From assembly GCF_030812295.1 (NCBI RefSeq), contig NZ_JAUSSK010000001.1, forward strand, positions 186,001 through 250,000: a DNA stretch of 64,000 bases, written 5' to 3'. The position numbers and the translations under genes are program-made. The stretch's first letter is position 1. Every line of letters begins with the position of its first letter. This document shows positions 45,167-54,086 of the stretch, piece by piece. Origin of the DNA: Luteibacter jiangsuensis. GTDB taxonomy: Bacteria > Pseudomonadota > Gammaproteobacteria > Xanthomonadales > Rhodanobacteraceae. Under the pieces are notes generated by a model. The model did no database searches. It had not been told where the DNA came from and saw only the letters and a program-made list of their open reading frames with translations.

Positions 45167-46585
45167 TTACTCGTCGATGGAGTCGGTGGGGCGCGACAGC
45201 GGGCGATGGTCGAATCGCTCCCTGCCACGGCCGGTGTCGCTGGCTTCGGCATCGGCTTCGTCGTGGGGCAGGTGCGGTCCTTTCGCCATCAGCTTGAGCA
45301 TGTAGTAGATGCCGGTACCGAAGACGAGGAAGTACACCATCACGAAGATCATCAGCGATGTGCCGACCTGGTCCACGGTGATGGCCGAGACGGCGTCGCG
45401 CGTGCGCAACACGCCATAGACCACCCACGGCTGGCGCCCGGCTTCGGTCGTCACCCATCCGGCCAGGAGCGCGATCAGGCCCGAAGGCGCCATGAACAGG
45501 GCGAAGCGCTGGAACCAGCGTGCGTCGTACAGGCGGCCATTGCGCCGCAAGGCGAGCCCACACACGGCGAGCAGGAGCATCAACAGGCCCATGCCCACCA
45601 TGATACGGAAGCTCCAGAAGACGATCGTCGAATTCGGGCGGTCTTCCGGCGGGAACGACTTCAGGCCCTGGATCTCGCCGTTCCAGCTATGCGTCAGGAT
45701 GACGCTGCCCAGGTGTGGCACCTTGACGGCATAGCGGGTGGTCTCCGCGTCCATGTCCGGCCAGCCGACGAGGTTGAGCGATGTGCCGCCTTTCTCGGTT
45801 TCCCAGAGCCCTTCGATGGCGGCGATCTTGGCCGGCTGGTGCTCACGCGTGTTGAGTCCGTGCGCGTCGCCAACGGCGACCTGGATCGGCACCACCACCA
45901 GCAGCATCCACAGGGCCATGGAGAACGACTTGCGGATGGCGTCGTCCTTTCGCCCGCGAAGGAGGTGCCATGCGCCGCATGCACCGACGATCACGGCGGC
46001 CACGATAAATGCCGCCAGCGCCATGTGCACAAGGCGATAGGGAAAGGACGGGTTGAAGACGATCTTGAGCCAGTCCGTGGGAACGACCTTGCCGTCGACC
46101 AGGGCGAAGCCCTGAGGCGTCTGCATCCAGCTGTTCGAGGAAAGGATCCAGAAGGTCGATATCAGCGTGCCCACGGCGACCATCAGCGTGGCGAAGAAGT
46201 GCGCCCTGGGGCCCACCTTGGTCCAGCCGAAAAGCATGATGCCGAGGAAGCCGGCTTCGAGGAAGAACGCCGTCATCACCTCGAAGGCCAACAGCGGGCC
46301 GGTGACCGCACCGGCAACGGCCGAGAATCCCGACCAGTTGGTGCCGAACTGGTAGCTCATCACGACGCCGGAGACCACGCCCATGGCGAAACCGACAGCG
46401 AACACCTTCGACCAGAAGAAGAACAATTCCTTGTAGACCACCTTGCCGGTCTTCAGCCAGAGCCCTTCGAGCACGGCCAGATAGCTGGCCAGCCCGATGC
46501 TGATGGCCGGGAAGATGATGTGGAAGGACACCGTGAAGGCGAATTGCCAGCGAGCCAATAGGAGCGCCGTGTCGGATACGTGCAT
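45167..46585 (-). CDS. cydA: Cytochrome bd-type (CioA) ubiquinol oxidase subunit I
   Basis: 472 residues, GGAGG before the ATG. Nine helices; LLARWQFAFTVSFHIIFPAISIG contains the haem-ligand histidine of helix 1, and GWVTTEAGRQPWVVYG is the signature of subunit I. The periplasmic Q-loop is short, as in CioA/CydA of the cyanide-insensitive branch, in keeping with the DUF2474 gene downstream. It binds haems b558, b595 and d and oxidises quinol. First gene of the leftward cydA-cydB-DUF2474 operon; the 247-bp gap to chaA holds its promoter, but I saw no clear FNR/Anr box. Confidence 0.93.
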   Translation of the reverse strand: MHVSDTALLLARWQFAFTVSFHIIFPAISIGLASYLAVLEGLWLKTGKVVYKELFFFWSKVFAVGFAMGVVSGVVMSYQFGTNWSGFSAVAGAVTGPLLAFEVMTAFFLEAGFLGIMLFGWTKVGPRAHFFATLMVAVGTLISTFWILSSNSWMQTPQGFALVDGKVVPTDWLKIVFNPSFPYRLVHMALAAFIVAAVIVGACGAWHLLRGRKDDAIRKSFSMALWMLLVVVPIQVAVGDAHGLNTREHQPAKIAAIEGLWETEKGGTSLNLVGWPDMDAETTRYAVKVPHLGSVILTHSWNGEIQGLKSFPPEDRPNSTIVFWSFRIMVGMGLLMLLLAVCGLALRRNGRLYDARWFQRFALFMAPSGLIALLAGWVTTEAGRQPWVVYGVLRTRDAVSAITVDQVGTSLMIFVMVYFLVFGTGIYYMLKLMAKGPHLPHDEADAEASDTGRGRERFDHRPLSRPTDSIDE

Positions 46586-46832
46586 GGGAACCTCCGTCTG
46601 GCTTCCAGTCTAGGTCGTGGCGCGCGCAGGGTACGCCGGCGCGACACTTTGGCGCGTGAAGGATTGTCGCAGGACGGGTGACCCGGCTGAATTGCAGCGT
46701 CTTGCCGCGACACGGTGTTTCCGGCCCCAACGTGCCGCCGGGACACGGAACTAGCGCTGGCAGTCAATGTCCCATGGCTTCCGATGCTAGGATTCCGTCT
46801 GGCATCCATCCACGCGGCCTCCGGAAGCAGAC

Positions 46833-47948
46833 ATGGAATGGCGGTCCCTTGCACGTACCGAATGGTTCCTGCCGGTGAGCCTGGTGACCTGCCTCGTCTT
46901 CCTGGCCATCCCCGCGGTCTTGCTGTCCGGCCTGGAGTCGAGAGGCTGGTTGGTCGTCGTCTTCGCCTGGCTGTTCCTCGTCGTCCTGGGTTCGGCGGTC
47001 GCTGTCGTCCGCCACGCCGAGCATCTTGCGCATCACCTGGGTGAGCCGCGCGGCACGCTCATCCTCACGCTGGCGGTCACGTCCATCGAAGTGATGAGCG
47101 TATCGGCGGTGATGCTCCACGGGGCGAACAACCCGACTCTCGCCCGCGACACCTTGTTCTCCGTCACGATGATCGTGTTGAACGGCATGGTAGGGCTTTC
47201 GTTGCTACTGGGTGGTCTGAAGCACAGCGAGCAGTCGTACAACCTGCAAGGCGCGAATGCCTACCTCGGCCTGATCATTCCGCTCGGTGTCCTCAGCATG
47301 GTGTTGCCGAGCTTCACCCGGGACGCCGTCGATTCACCGTTGAGGTTCTCCCATCAGTTGTTCCTGGCGATCTTCGCGCTGTTGCTCTATGCCACCTTCC
47401 TGTTCCTGCAGACGCGTCGATTGAAAGGCTATTTCGTTCCTGACGGTATGCCCTTGCGTGTCGGGCCACCGACGACTCGGACGCGAACGCCCCCCCATGG
47501 GCCGCTGGTATCGGCCTTGCTGCTCGTCGCGTACATGCTGCCGGTCGTCTTTCTGGTCGACAGGCTGGCGGTGCCTGTCGATTACGTGGTGGAAACGCTC
47601 GGTGCGCCCGCCGCTCTCGGCGGCCTCGCCATGGCGATACTCGTGGCGATGCCCGAGGGCATGGGTGCCATACGTGCAGCCAATCGCAACGAATTACAGC
47701 GGGCAGTGAACGTCTTCATGGGTTCGGTGCTTTCCACGATCGGGCTCACCATTCCCGCGATCCTCATCATCGGTGGCTTGACCGACCATCCGGTGATGCT
47801 TGGTCTGCGCCACACGGACCTCGTGCTGTTCGTGTTGACCCTGTTTCTGTGCATGGTCACGTTTTCCAGCCGGCGTACGCACTTGCTGCAGGGCGCCGTT
47901 CACCTCATGCTGTTCGCATGCTTCATCTTTTTCGCCTTCGCGCCCTGA
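46833..47948 (+). CDS. ChaA-type calcium/sodium:proton antiporter
   Basis: 371 residues, about 11 membrane helices. The two alpha-repeat motifs of the cation/Ca exchanger family are visible: LTLAVTSIEVMSVSAVML (first repeat, with the essential glutamate) and AILVAMPEGMGAIRAANRNELQRAVNVFMGSVLSTIGLTIPA (second, read in pieces). It exchanges Ca2+, Na+ or K+ for protons at the inner membrane. Divergent from cydA. The next small gene follows after 13 bp. Confidence 0.88.
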   Translation: MEWRSLARTEWFLPVSLVTCLVFLAIPAVLLSGLESRGWLVVVFAWLFLVVLGSAVAVVRHAEHLAHHLGEPRGTLILTLAVTSIEVMSVSAVMLHGANNPTLARDTLFSVTMIVLNGMVGLSLLLGGLKHSEQSYNLQGANAYLGLIIPLGVLSMVLPSFTRDAVDSPLRFSHQLFLAIFALLLYATFLFLQTRRLKGYFVPDGMPLRVGPPTTRTRTPPHGPLVSALLLVAYMLPVVFLVDRLAVPVDYVVETLGAPAALGGLAMAILVAMPEGMGAIRAANRNELQRAVNVFMGSVLSTIGLTIPAILIIGGLTDHPVMLGLRHTDLVLFVLTLFLCMVTFSSRRTHLLQGAVHLMLFACFIFFAFAP

Positions 47949-47961
47949 ACGGAAGAAACCC

Positions 47962-48129
47962 ATGAAACACATGTTGGTGCTCGTGCTCCTGGTGCTTGTC
48001 GCGGCGGGCTCCTATGTCGCCGGCAGCATTGCCGGCGTCATGGTCCTCGTGGGCCTTGGTGTGCTGTTCGAGCTGGCCTTCTGGTTCGGGCTCGTTCACA
48101 GGCGCCGAGGCAAGGCGCGTCCTGTCTGA
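47962..48129 (+). CDS. Small membrane protein (55 aa)
   Basis: ATG at 47962 to TGA at 48127-48129, with GGAAG upstream. MKHMLVLVLLVLVAAGSYVAG leads to a second hydrophobic stretch VMVLVGLGVLFELAFWFGLV and a basic tail HRRRGKARPV: two membrane helices with a cytosolic positive end. It is 13 bp after chaA and probably co-transcribed. No family recognised. Its last 34 bp overlap the convergent phosphatase gene's 3' end. Confidence 0.6.
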   Translation: MKHMLVLVLLVLVAAGSYVAGSIAGVMVLVGLGVLFELAFWFGLVHRRRGKARPV

Positions 48130-49325
48130 ATCATCGATGGCAGGGCGGTGTCGACGCGCGTCGTGTCGACGCCGCGTTCAACGATCGCGCGAAACTCTTC
48201 CACCGTGCATTCGCCGACGAGACGGCATCCGGCGACATGCACGCGCAGCGATTCCATGGTGCCGAAGTGGTTGGTTCGCAGCTGGTCCATGTCCGGCATG
48301 AGGCTGCGTATACGGATCGTGTCGTGGCCTTCGTGGGACACTAATGACAGGACGATGGCACCCCCCGGCGGGTAATCGTCCGGACGTGTCGGGTCATGCC
48401 AGTCCAGGCCGAGTACTCCAGCGACGTTGGCGAGGTTGGTGTCATGGCCGACCAGAAGCACGACCCCGGCCTTCGATGTCATGAGCGGCTCGACGGCCGG
48501 CTTCTTGCCGAGCGCGGCGTCGAAGGTCGCGGCGATGTGCGCCACGAGGTTGGAACCCGCGCGGGCAGCGGCGGGCATGGCTTTCTTCGTGGCCTCGAAC
48601 TGCGCGTTGTGCAAGGCGATCAAGCGACCGAGCAGCGCGACGTCGCCGCGACCGAAGGCGACGTCGTGCGCGGGCATACCTTCCACATAGGCGAGCATCA
48701 GGTTTTCGCTGAGCGTTCCGGCGAGTTTCATCGCCTTGCCCGTGTCGACGGGGAGAAGGCGCTTGCCGGCGCGTTTCGCGGCTTCCGCGCACGACGACCC
48801 GGCGCAATCCAATAGCAGCGACTGCAGATCCGCCAGCGCCGCCGGTGGCTGCATGGACATCGCCGTGCCGTCGTCATCGGCATCGTCCTTGCGGAAGTGG
48901 AACAGGGGGTTGTTCGTATCACCCTCCGTGGCGAGGTAACCGATGTCGCAACCGGGGGCCAGTCCGGAAAGCAAGGCGGCGCTGCTGTCACGGTTGCGTG
49001 GTGTGCTGTCGCCGACGACCACGAGCGACGATGACGTCGGGCAGCCCTTGCCCAGGGCGCCGTCGGCGATGAGTTGACGGTGTAGCTGCTCGCCAATGGC
49101 CTGCATGCCCTCGCGGCCGTGTGCCGTGAGCCGACCCGGCCCCACCGGCCATTCGGGCCACGCCGTGTTGGCATAGTCGGCATAGGTCGCCGCCGGTTTC
49201 GTGGGCGAGCGCACGCCGTGGCGCATCAGCACGATCTCCAGCCTGGCGCCGTCGCCGGAGGCCGTGGCGACCGTCGATGCCATGCAGGCCAGGGCAAGAA
49301 AAACGAACCTGGGCGCGGCCCTCAC
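48096..49325 (-). CDS. Periplasmic histidine acid phosphatase (AppA/Agp-like)
   Basis: 409 residues, GTG start overlapping the receptor stop (GTGA, four bases). Signal peptide MRAAPRFVFLALACMASTVATA. The catalytic RHGxRxP motif is present as RHGVRSP at about 35-41 and the proton donor HD pair as GHDTN near 300. Family members are 4-phytases and glucose-1-phosphatases, about 400-430 residues, which remove phosphate from inositol phosphates or sugar phosphates in the periplasm. Coupling to a TonB receptor under FecI/FecR suggests organophosphate scavenging. Confidence 0.88.
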   Translation of the reverse strand: MRAAPRFVFLALACMASTVATASGDGARLEIVLMRHGVRSPTKPAATYADYANTAWPEWPVGPGRLTAHGREGMQAIGEQLHRQLIADGALGKGCPTSSSLVVVGDSTPRNRDSSAALLSGLAPGCDIGYLATEGDTNNPLFHFRKDDADDDGTAMSMQPPAALADLQSLLLDCAGSSCAEAAKRAGKRLLPVDTGKAMKLAGTLSENLMLAYVEGMPAHDVAFGRGDVALLGRLIALHNAQFEATKKAMPAAARAGSNLVAHIAATFDAALGKKPAVEPLMTSKAGVVLLVGHDTNLANVAGVLGLDWHDPTRPDDYPPGGAIVLSLVSHEGHDTIRIRSLMPDMDQLRTNHFGTMESLRVHVAGCRLVGECTVEEFRAIVERGVDTTRVDTALPSMIQTGRALPRRL

Positions 49326-51796
49326 AGCTTCACCGACAGGTCGAGGAAGATGCCGCGGCCGGGCAGGCCGAAGTACAGCGGAGCGCCGCTGACCGACTGG
49401 GTTCCCGCATACCCGGTGAACTTGTGCACGTTGAAGAGGTTGTTCACATCCACGCTCACCGAGAAGCCCTTGGTGCCCGCAGGACCCTTGTCGGTACGGT
49501 AACCCGCGGCGGCGTCGACGGTCAGGTAGCCTGCAATGCGCTGGTCGTTGTGGAAGACCAGGTTGCCGTCGTCATCCGTGGTGTTGTCCACGCCGTACTG
49601 GTGGCCCAGGAATTTGCCCATCAACGAACCAAAATAGCCGTTGCTTCCGCTATAGAGAAGGCCCAGCGCCGCGGTGACCTTTGGAGTGCCTGCGACCTGC
49701 ACGCTGCTGTCCTTGTAGGTGGCCTTGTTATAGCTCGCATTGCCGTACAGGCTCACCGTACGGGTGAGGGCCCAGGTCGCTTCCACCTCGGCGCCCTTGT
49801 AGATGGCGCCACCACCGTTGACGAAGGTGTCCTCGTTGCCGTTGTCGGTGGCGACTTCGGTCTGCGAGATGTAGTTCGAGAAATTGATGTAGTAGATGTC
49901 CGCGCCAAAAGTCAGCTCGCGCGAGGCGTAGGCCGTGCCTAGCTGGTAGTTGCGTGTGGTTTCCGGCGAGAGACCGCGCGATCCGTTCACCTGGATCACG
50001 TCGATCGGCGGGGCGAGGAAGCCCTTGGCGGCCTGTGCATAGGCGCTCCACGAATCGCTGAGGCGGTCGTGGATGCCGATGGAGGGCAGGGTCGCGTGGT
50101 AGGTCGCTTCGGCGGTCAGCGGCACCGGCGGTGAAACCTTGTTCAGCGGCGCGTCGATGCTGCGCGTCACCTCGGAATAACGGATGCCAGGGCTCACCGT
50201 GATGCTGTCGGTCGGCTTCCAGTCGTACTGCACATAGGGTTGCACGGTATCGGTGCGATCGGACAGCACGTAATTTTCAACGGGGCCGTACTTGGTGCCG
50301 GTTTTCGCGCCCGTGGTCAGGTCCACGGGATACTGGTAACGCGCATCGATGCTGCGTTCCAGCCATGCACCGGTGAGCAGGGTGCCCGGTCCGAGGTCGT
50401 GGCCCAGCCGGAGGACGTTGCCGAACGCGTGGAAGCCGGAATCGGATAGCTTGCCCGGCAGGTCCGTGGCTGCCTTGGAAACCTTTTTTCCCTTCGCGTC
50501 ATAGAAGGTGACGCCGTTGTGGGCAGGATCGATGTCGGTGGCATCGGCGGCCTTCCGCGCCCAATGGTCGAAGGTGTTGTAGTAGACCTTGTCGTCGACA
50601 TCCCAGCCACCCACCTGGCTGATCAGGCCCAGGTAGGTGAAGCTCGAGTAATAGGCCGCGTTGTTCGCGCCCTTGTAGTTCTGTACTGCTGGATCGTCAC
50701 CGAGGCCGAAGCGCCAGCCGAAACGGGCGATCTCGTCCTTGGTGGCGCCTTGCACGGTGTTCTGGTGTTCGCGGTTGTAGCTGGTGACGAAGGTGAGTGT
50801 GGTGACGTCGCCCAGCTGGCTGATGGTCTTCACGAAGGCGTGTTCGCGCTTATCCTCGGTTCCCTTGAGGTAGGTGTCGCTGGACTCCTTGGAGATATCC
50901 GCGAAGACACGCGTGTTGCCGACCGATTCGTCGGCGGCGACACCGCCCGCCCGCGTGTTCCAACTGCCTAGCGTGAGGTAGGGCGTAATACCGGGCTCAT
51001 CCGAGGGATCGCGCGATCGTAGGGCGATCGTGCCGCCGAAGGTGGCGTTGCCGATGGTACTGCCACCGCCGGGACCACGGTCGATCTCGGCCTGGCCTAG
51101 CACATGGTTGTTGAAGTAAGCCGAGGTTGTGTGATGAAGGTCGCTCGCGTCGCCGAAGGGAATGCCGTCGAAGGTGATGTTGAACTGGCCGTCCTGGAAT
51201 CCGCGCAGGCTGATGCCTTCGTTCTTGCCAAGGCCGGGGCCTTCCGGCGAGGTCACCGTGATGCTCGGTGCGTACTTGATGATGTCGTCGAAGTTGGCGT
51301 TGAAGCGCAGGCCGTCGCGGATGAAGCGTTCGTCGATCACCGAAGTGGGTTGGGTAGCGTCCAGCGGCGCGGCGCTCGGTGCCAGCGTATCGACCGCGTT
51401 GGCGTGGACACTGACGGGGGCAAGGTTCTTCGCCTCGTCACGGGTATCGATGGGTGGGATGGAGCCGTTGGCCGGGGAGGTGCCGGCCCGCGCGTTTCCC
51501 GGCACGATCTTCACGGTGGTGGGCGTGACGAACTGATAGGTCATGTGGGTGCCCCGCAACAGGGCGGCCAGTTGTCGCTCCGCGGGAACGCCGCCGGGCG
51601 CGGCGGCGCTGCGCACGGCGTCCGATACGCTGGCGTCGTAGACCACCTGCCACCCCGACTCCTGCGCGAACTGGTCGAGCGCCTGTGCCAGCGGCATCGG
51701 CGGGATGGACGTGGTGGCCGGAGTCTCCGCGAAGGCGGACGACACGAACGGACCGCCAAGGGCGAGGGCGATACAGAAGGCGAGCGAGCGACGCAT
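49322..51796 (-). CDS. TonB-dependent receptor with STN signalling domain
   Basis: 824 residues from ATG at 51796 (MRRSLAFCIALALGG), AGGA upstream. Signal peptide to SSAFA; an STN domain (about 30-100; PLAQALDQFAQESGWQVVYD) which contacts the FecR anti-sigma factor; TonB-box-like NLAPVSVHA; plug (about 140-260; FDDIIKYAPSI, GISLRGFQDGQFNITFDGIP); then the barrel, ending IFLDLSVKL. The layout is that of transducing receptors such as FecA. The siderophore-type class name does not fix the ligand; the downstream phosphatase points to a phosphate ester or its metal complex. Confidence 0.9.
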   Translation of the reverse strand: MRRSLAFCIALALGGPFVSSAFAETPATTSIPPMPLAQALDQFAQESGWQVVYDASVSDAVRSAAAPGGVPAERQLAALLRGTHMTYQFVTPTTVKIVPGNARAGTSPANGSIPPIDTRDEAKNLAPVSVHANAVDTLAPSAAPLDATQPTSVIDERFIRDGLRFNANFDDIIKYAPSITVTSPEGPGLGKNEGISLRGFQDGQFNITFDGIPFGDASDLHHTTSAYFNNHVLGQAEIDRGPGGGSTIGNATFGGTIALRSRDPSDEPGITPYLTLGSWNTRAGGVAADESVGNTRVFADISKESSDTYLKGTEDKREHAFVKTISQLGDVTTLTFVTSYNREHQNTVQGATKDEIARFGWRFGLGDDPAVQNYKGANNAAYYSSFTYLGLISQVGGWDVDDKVYYNTFDHWARKAADATDIDPAHNGVTFYDAKGKKVSKAATDLPGKLSDSGFHAFGNVLRLGHDLGPGTLLTGAWLERSIDARYQYPVDLTTGAKTGTKYGPVENYVLSDRTDTVQPYVQYDWKPTDSITVSPGIRYSEVTRSIDAPLNKVSPPVPLTAEATYHATLPSIGIHDRLSDSWSAYAQAAKGFLAPPIDVIQVNGSRGLSPETTRNYQLGTAYASRELTFGADIYYINFSNYISQTEVATDNGNEDTFVNGGGAIYKGAEVEATWALTRTVSLYGNASYNKATYKDSSVQVAGTPKVTAALGLLYSGSNGYFGSLMGKFLGHQYGVDNTTDDDGNLVFHNDQRIAGYLTVDAAAGYRTDKGPAGTKGFSVSVDVNNLFNVHKFTGYAGTQSVSGAPLYFGLPGRGIFLDLSVKL

Positions 51797-51878
51797 GGAG
51801 GAACTTCCTTCGATGGGATACACCTTGAAAGAGTCCGCTCGCATCCCATCGGGTACCGCCATTTCGATGAATTTTTTC

Positions 51879-52988
51879 TTACAGCCGGCGGTTGCCACGG
51901 GCCGAGGTGAAGCGAATGCGCTTCGGCTCGCGCAACACGCGAACCTGGGGCAGGCTGCCGAGGTAGCTCACGAAGGCTTCCGGGTCGCGCGCATGGAACG
52001 CGCCGCTGATGCGTTTCTCCGCGAGCACGGGATCGTCCACGGACAACGGCGTGGCGGTGTACGCGTTGAAACGGCGTGCCACATCGGCGACGCGGCTGTC
52101 GTGGAAGCGGATTTCGGCGGGAAGCCATGTGGCCACCGTGGCCACGTCGGCCTTGCCGCGGCCGATCAGCCGCCCTTCCGTCGACACCCGCGCGGTTTCA
52201 CCGCCACCGATCTCGGCGATGCGTTCGGCCGGCCAGCCCCGGCCGGTGAGGCGAAGCCGGGCGCGGTCCAGCCAGGGCGCCGCCGGGTTGGAAATCGCCA
52301 CGCGGCCGCTGATCACCGATACCTCGATATCGCCGGAGTGGCGGCTGACGTCGAACACCGTGCCGATGTCCTCGATGCGTTGCCCGCCGGCGTCCACCTG
52401 CATGGGACGGGTGGCGTCCTTGCCGATATCGAATGATGCATCGCCGGATACGAGTTCGATGCGGCGTGAGCGGTCGTCGAAACGGACATCCACGATGCTG
52501 CCTGGCGAGAGCTGGATCCGTGTGTCGTCGGCCAGCGTGACGGTGCGGATGCCATCCGGCGCGGCGGCATAGCGGACGCCGGGCGTGTCTGTCGACGGCC
52601 GCCCCAGGAACCATGCCATGGCGCCCAGCAGAAGGATCGACGCGGCGGCGGCCCAGCGACCGGGATGGTGCCGTCGCGCTCGCCTTGCCGAAACGTCCCG
52701 CGGTTCCGTTCCCTGGTCGCGCCTCAGCGGGACCACGTTCGGTTCAGTCGCGGCCAGCGCCCGCAGTTCGTCCAGCGGGGTGCCATCCATCGCCGCGACC
52801 GCACGCATGTCACCGTGCAGCTGGGCGATCGCCAGGTACTCGGCCACGTGCTGTGGCGAGCGGCGCAACCATGCGAGGAACCGTTCTCGAGTGCGCGCGC
52901 CGGGATTCTCGCGCATGTCGAGGTACCAGCCGGCCGCTTCCTCGGTGATGCGCCGCGAAGGGCGATGTGCCGGGCGCCGGTCATTCAT
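51879..52988 (-). CDS. FecR-family anti-sigma factor
   Basis: 369 residues. N-terminal cytosolic FecR_N/DUF4880 helix (EEAAGWYLDMRE, FLAWLRRSPQHVAEYL), a membrane helix near 112-130 (WAAAASILLLGAMAWFL), the FecR beta domain (about 150-255; LADDTRIQLSPGSIVDVRF), and a C-terminal STN-like/DUF4974 part that binds the receptor's STN. It overlaps fecI by 8 bp. It holds the sigma factor inactive until the receptor signals. The 82-bp gap to the receptor gene may contain the FecI-dependent promoter. Confidence 0.9.
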   Translation of the reverse strand: MNDRRPAHRPSRRITEEAAGWYLDMRENPGARTRERFLAWLRRSPQHVAEYLAIAQLHGDMRAVAAMDGTPLDELRALAATEPNVVPLRRDQGTEPRDVSARRARRHHPGRWAAAASILLLGAMAWFLGRPSTDTPGVRYAAAPDGIRTVTLADDTRIQLSPGSIVDVRFDDRSRRIELVSGDASFDIGKDATRPMQVDAGGQRIEDIGTVFDVSRHSGDIEVSVISGRVAISNPAAPWLDRARLRLTGRGWPAERIAEIGGGETARVSTEGRLIGRGKADVATVATWLPAEIRFHDSRVADVARRFNAYTATPLSVDDPVLAEKRISGAFHARDPEAFVSYLGSLPQVRVLREPKRIRFTSARGNRRL

Positions 52989-53499
52989 AACGCTGCAGTC
53001 CTTGCCGGCACGCGGCCAGTCCCTTGACGATGTATTTCTTCACCATGTTCGGCGAGATCGACAACTGTTCGGCAATCTCGCGATACGAAAGCTCGTCGCG
53101 GTAGTGCAGCACCAGCACGGCCCGGCATTTCGGCGACAGCCGGTCGATCAAGGCGGCCAACCGCTGCCGGCGCAACTGGCGGTCGATGTCCGCTCCCGCG
53201 TCGCACGGGGTGGCCAGCCGTTCGATGACCTCCTCGAGGCCTTCGCTGCTGACCGGCGCCCGCTGGCGCATTTGCGCATGCTCTTTCACCAGGTTGGCGG
53301 CCACGGTGAACAGGTAGGCTTCCGGGTTGCGAACCGAACCCGTGTCACCCTGGGCAGAACGGAGCAGGCGCAGGTAGACCTCCTGCACCAGGTCCTGCGC
53401 ATCCCAACGGTGGGCCACGCGGCGAAGAAAGTAGTTGGCGAGTGACGGGCCCTTGTCCACGAGGAGGCGCGCCCAGCTCTGCGGCGTCTCGGTCGACAC
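52981..53499 (-). CDS. ECF sigma factor (FecI-like)
   Basis: 172 residues, GTG start with GGAG upstream (CTGGAGCCACC GTG). Region 2 (LANYFLRRVAHRWDAQDLVQEVYLRLLR, in pieces) and region 4 (LVLHYRDELSYREIAEQLSISPNMVKKYIVKGL, in pieces) match the FecI group of iron-type ECF sigma factors. With the FecR and STN receptor it forms a three-part cell-surface signalling circuit that turns on the receptor-phosphatase genes. No clear Fur box was found in the 125-bp upstream gap, which argues weakly against an iron trigger. Confidence 0.9.
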   Translation of the reverse strand: MSTETPQSWARLLVDKGPSLANYFLRRVAHRWDAQDLVQEVYLRLLRSAQGDTGSVRNPEAYLFTVAANLVKEHAQMRQRAPVSSEGLEEVIERLATPCDAGADIDRQLRRQRLAALIDRLSPKCRAVLVLHYRDELSYREIAEQLSISPNMVKKYIVKGLAACRQGLQRYE

Positions 53500-53624
53500 G
53501 GTGGCTCCAGGTTCGTCAGGCGAGCCTAGGATCGTTGTATGGCAACCGTGTTACCCGCCGGCCGTTTTCCGGCACGCGCAAATAATCACGGGTATCATCG
53601 GAATCGCTTTCGTCAGGAGGACAC

Positions 53625-54086
53625 ATGGACAGGACGCTCATCGACGTACGGCTGACCCGGCGGCAGATCGTCGTCTGCTGGGCGGCGATGGACTCGCCCT
53701 TCAGCGCCTGGAGCGAACGGCAGATCGCCCAGGGTTTCGCATGGCGTCCCGGCTCGGCTTCGTTCCGTCTTTACCAGGAAGACGGCCCCCACCAGATCCA
53801 GGTGACGCGGGTCCGGGGGTACCAACTCATGGCGGCCGATGCGGTACGCGTGATCGAGGTGCCCTTCCTCCTGCCCATGGTCAGCGGCATCGAGGTGGGC
53901 GGGGTCGGCGACACGAGGATGATCGCCTGGCTGCCGGGAAGTTATCTGCTGCGCGCGACCTTCTTCGATTCACCGCGTATGGAACTGACTTTCCTTGCGG
54001 ATGCCGAACCCCGTTTCGCCATCCCCGTCGCCGACCCGGCCATCACGCGGCTGGCGGATTTCGACCTTGCCGCGGTAGCAGCCTGA
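53625..54086 (+). CDS. ComJ-like protein (competence protein J family)
   Basis: 153 residues, start ATG after GAGGA. The order of motifs matches Bacillus ComJ/Nin as I recall it: LTRRQIVVCW, WSERQIAQGFAWRPGSASFRLY, VIEVPFLLPMVSGIEVG and WLPGSYLLRATFF. ComJ is the inhibitor of the DNA-entry nuclease NucA. No nucA-like nuclease gene is in the window, so this copy is orphaned here and may do something else. Its 3' end overlaps the convergent DUF1275 gene by 44 bp. Confidence 0.65.
   Translation: MDRTLIDVRLTRRQIVVCWAAMDSPFSAWSERQIAQGFAWRPGSASFRLYQEDGPHQIQVTRVRGYQLMAADAVRVIEVPFLLPMVSGIEVGGVGDTRMIAWLPGSYLLRATFFDSPRMELTFLADAEPRFAIPVADPAITRLADFDLAAVAA

Noticed and set aside
45206-46561. Long open frame (451 codons) on the + strand across cydA
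   Set aside because: Antisense shadow of a clearly identified membrane protein; no hydrophobic pattern or motif of its own.
51797-51878. Assigning exact FecI-type promoter boxes for the receptor gene
   Set aside because: The short gap is the right place for one, but I could not match -35 and -10 elements with confidence.
53500-53624. Fur box upstream of the ECF sigma gene
   Set aside because: Only scattered partial matches to the 19-bp Fur consensus; not above chance by eye.
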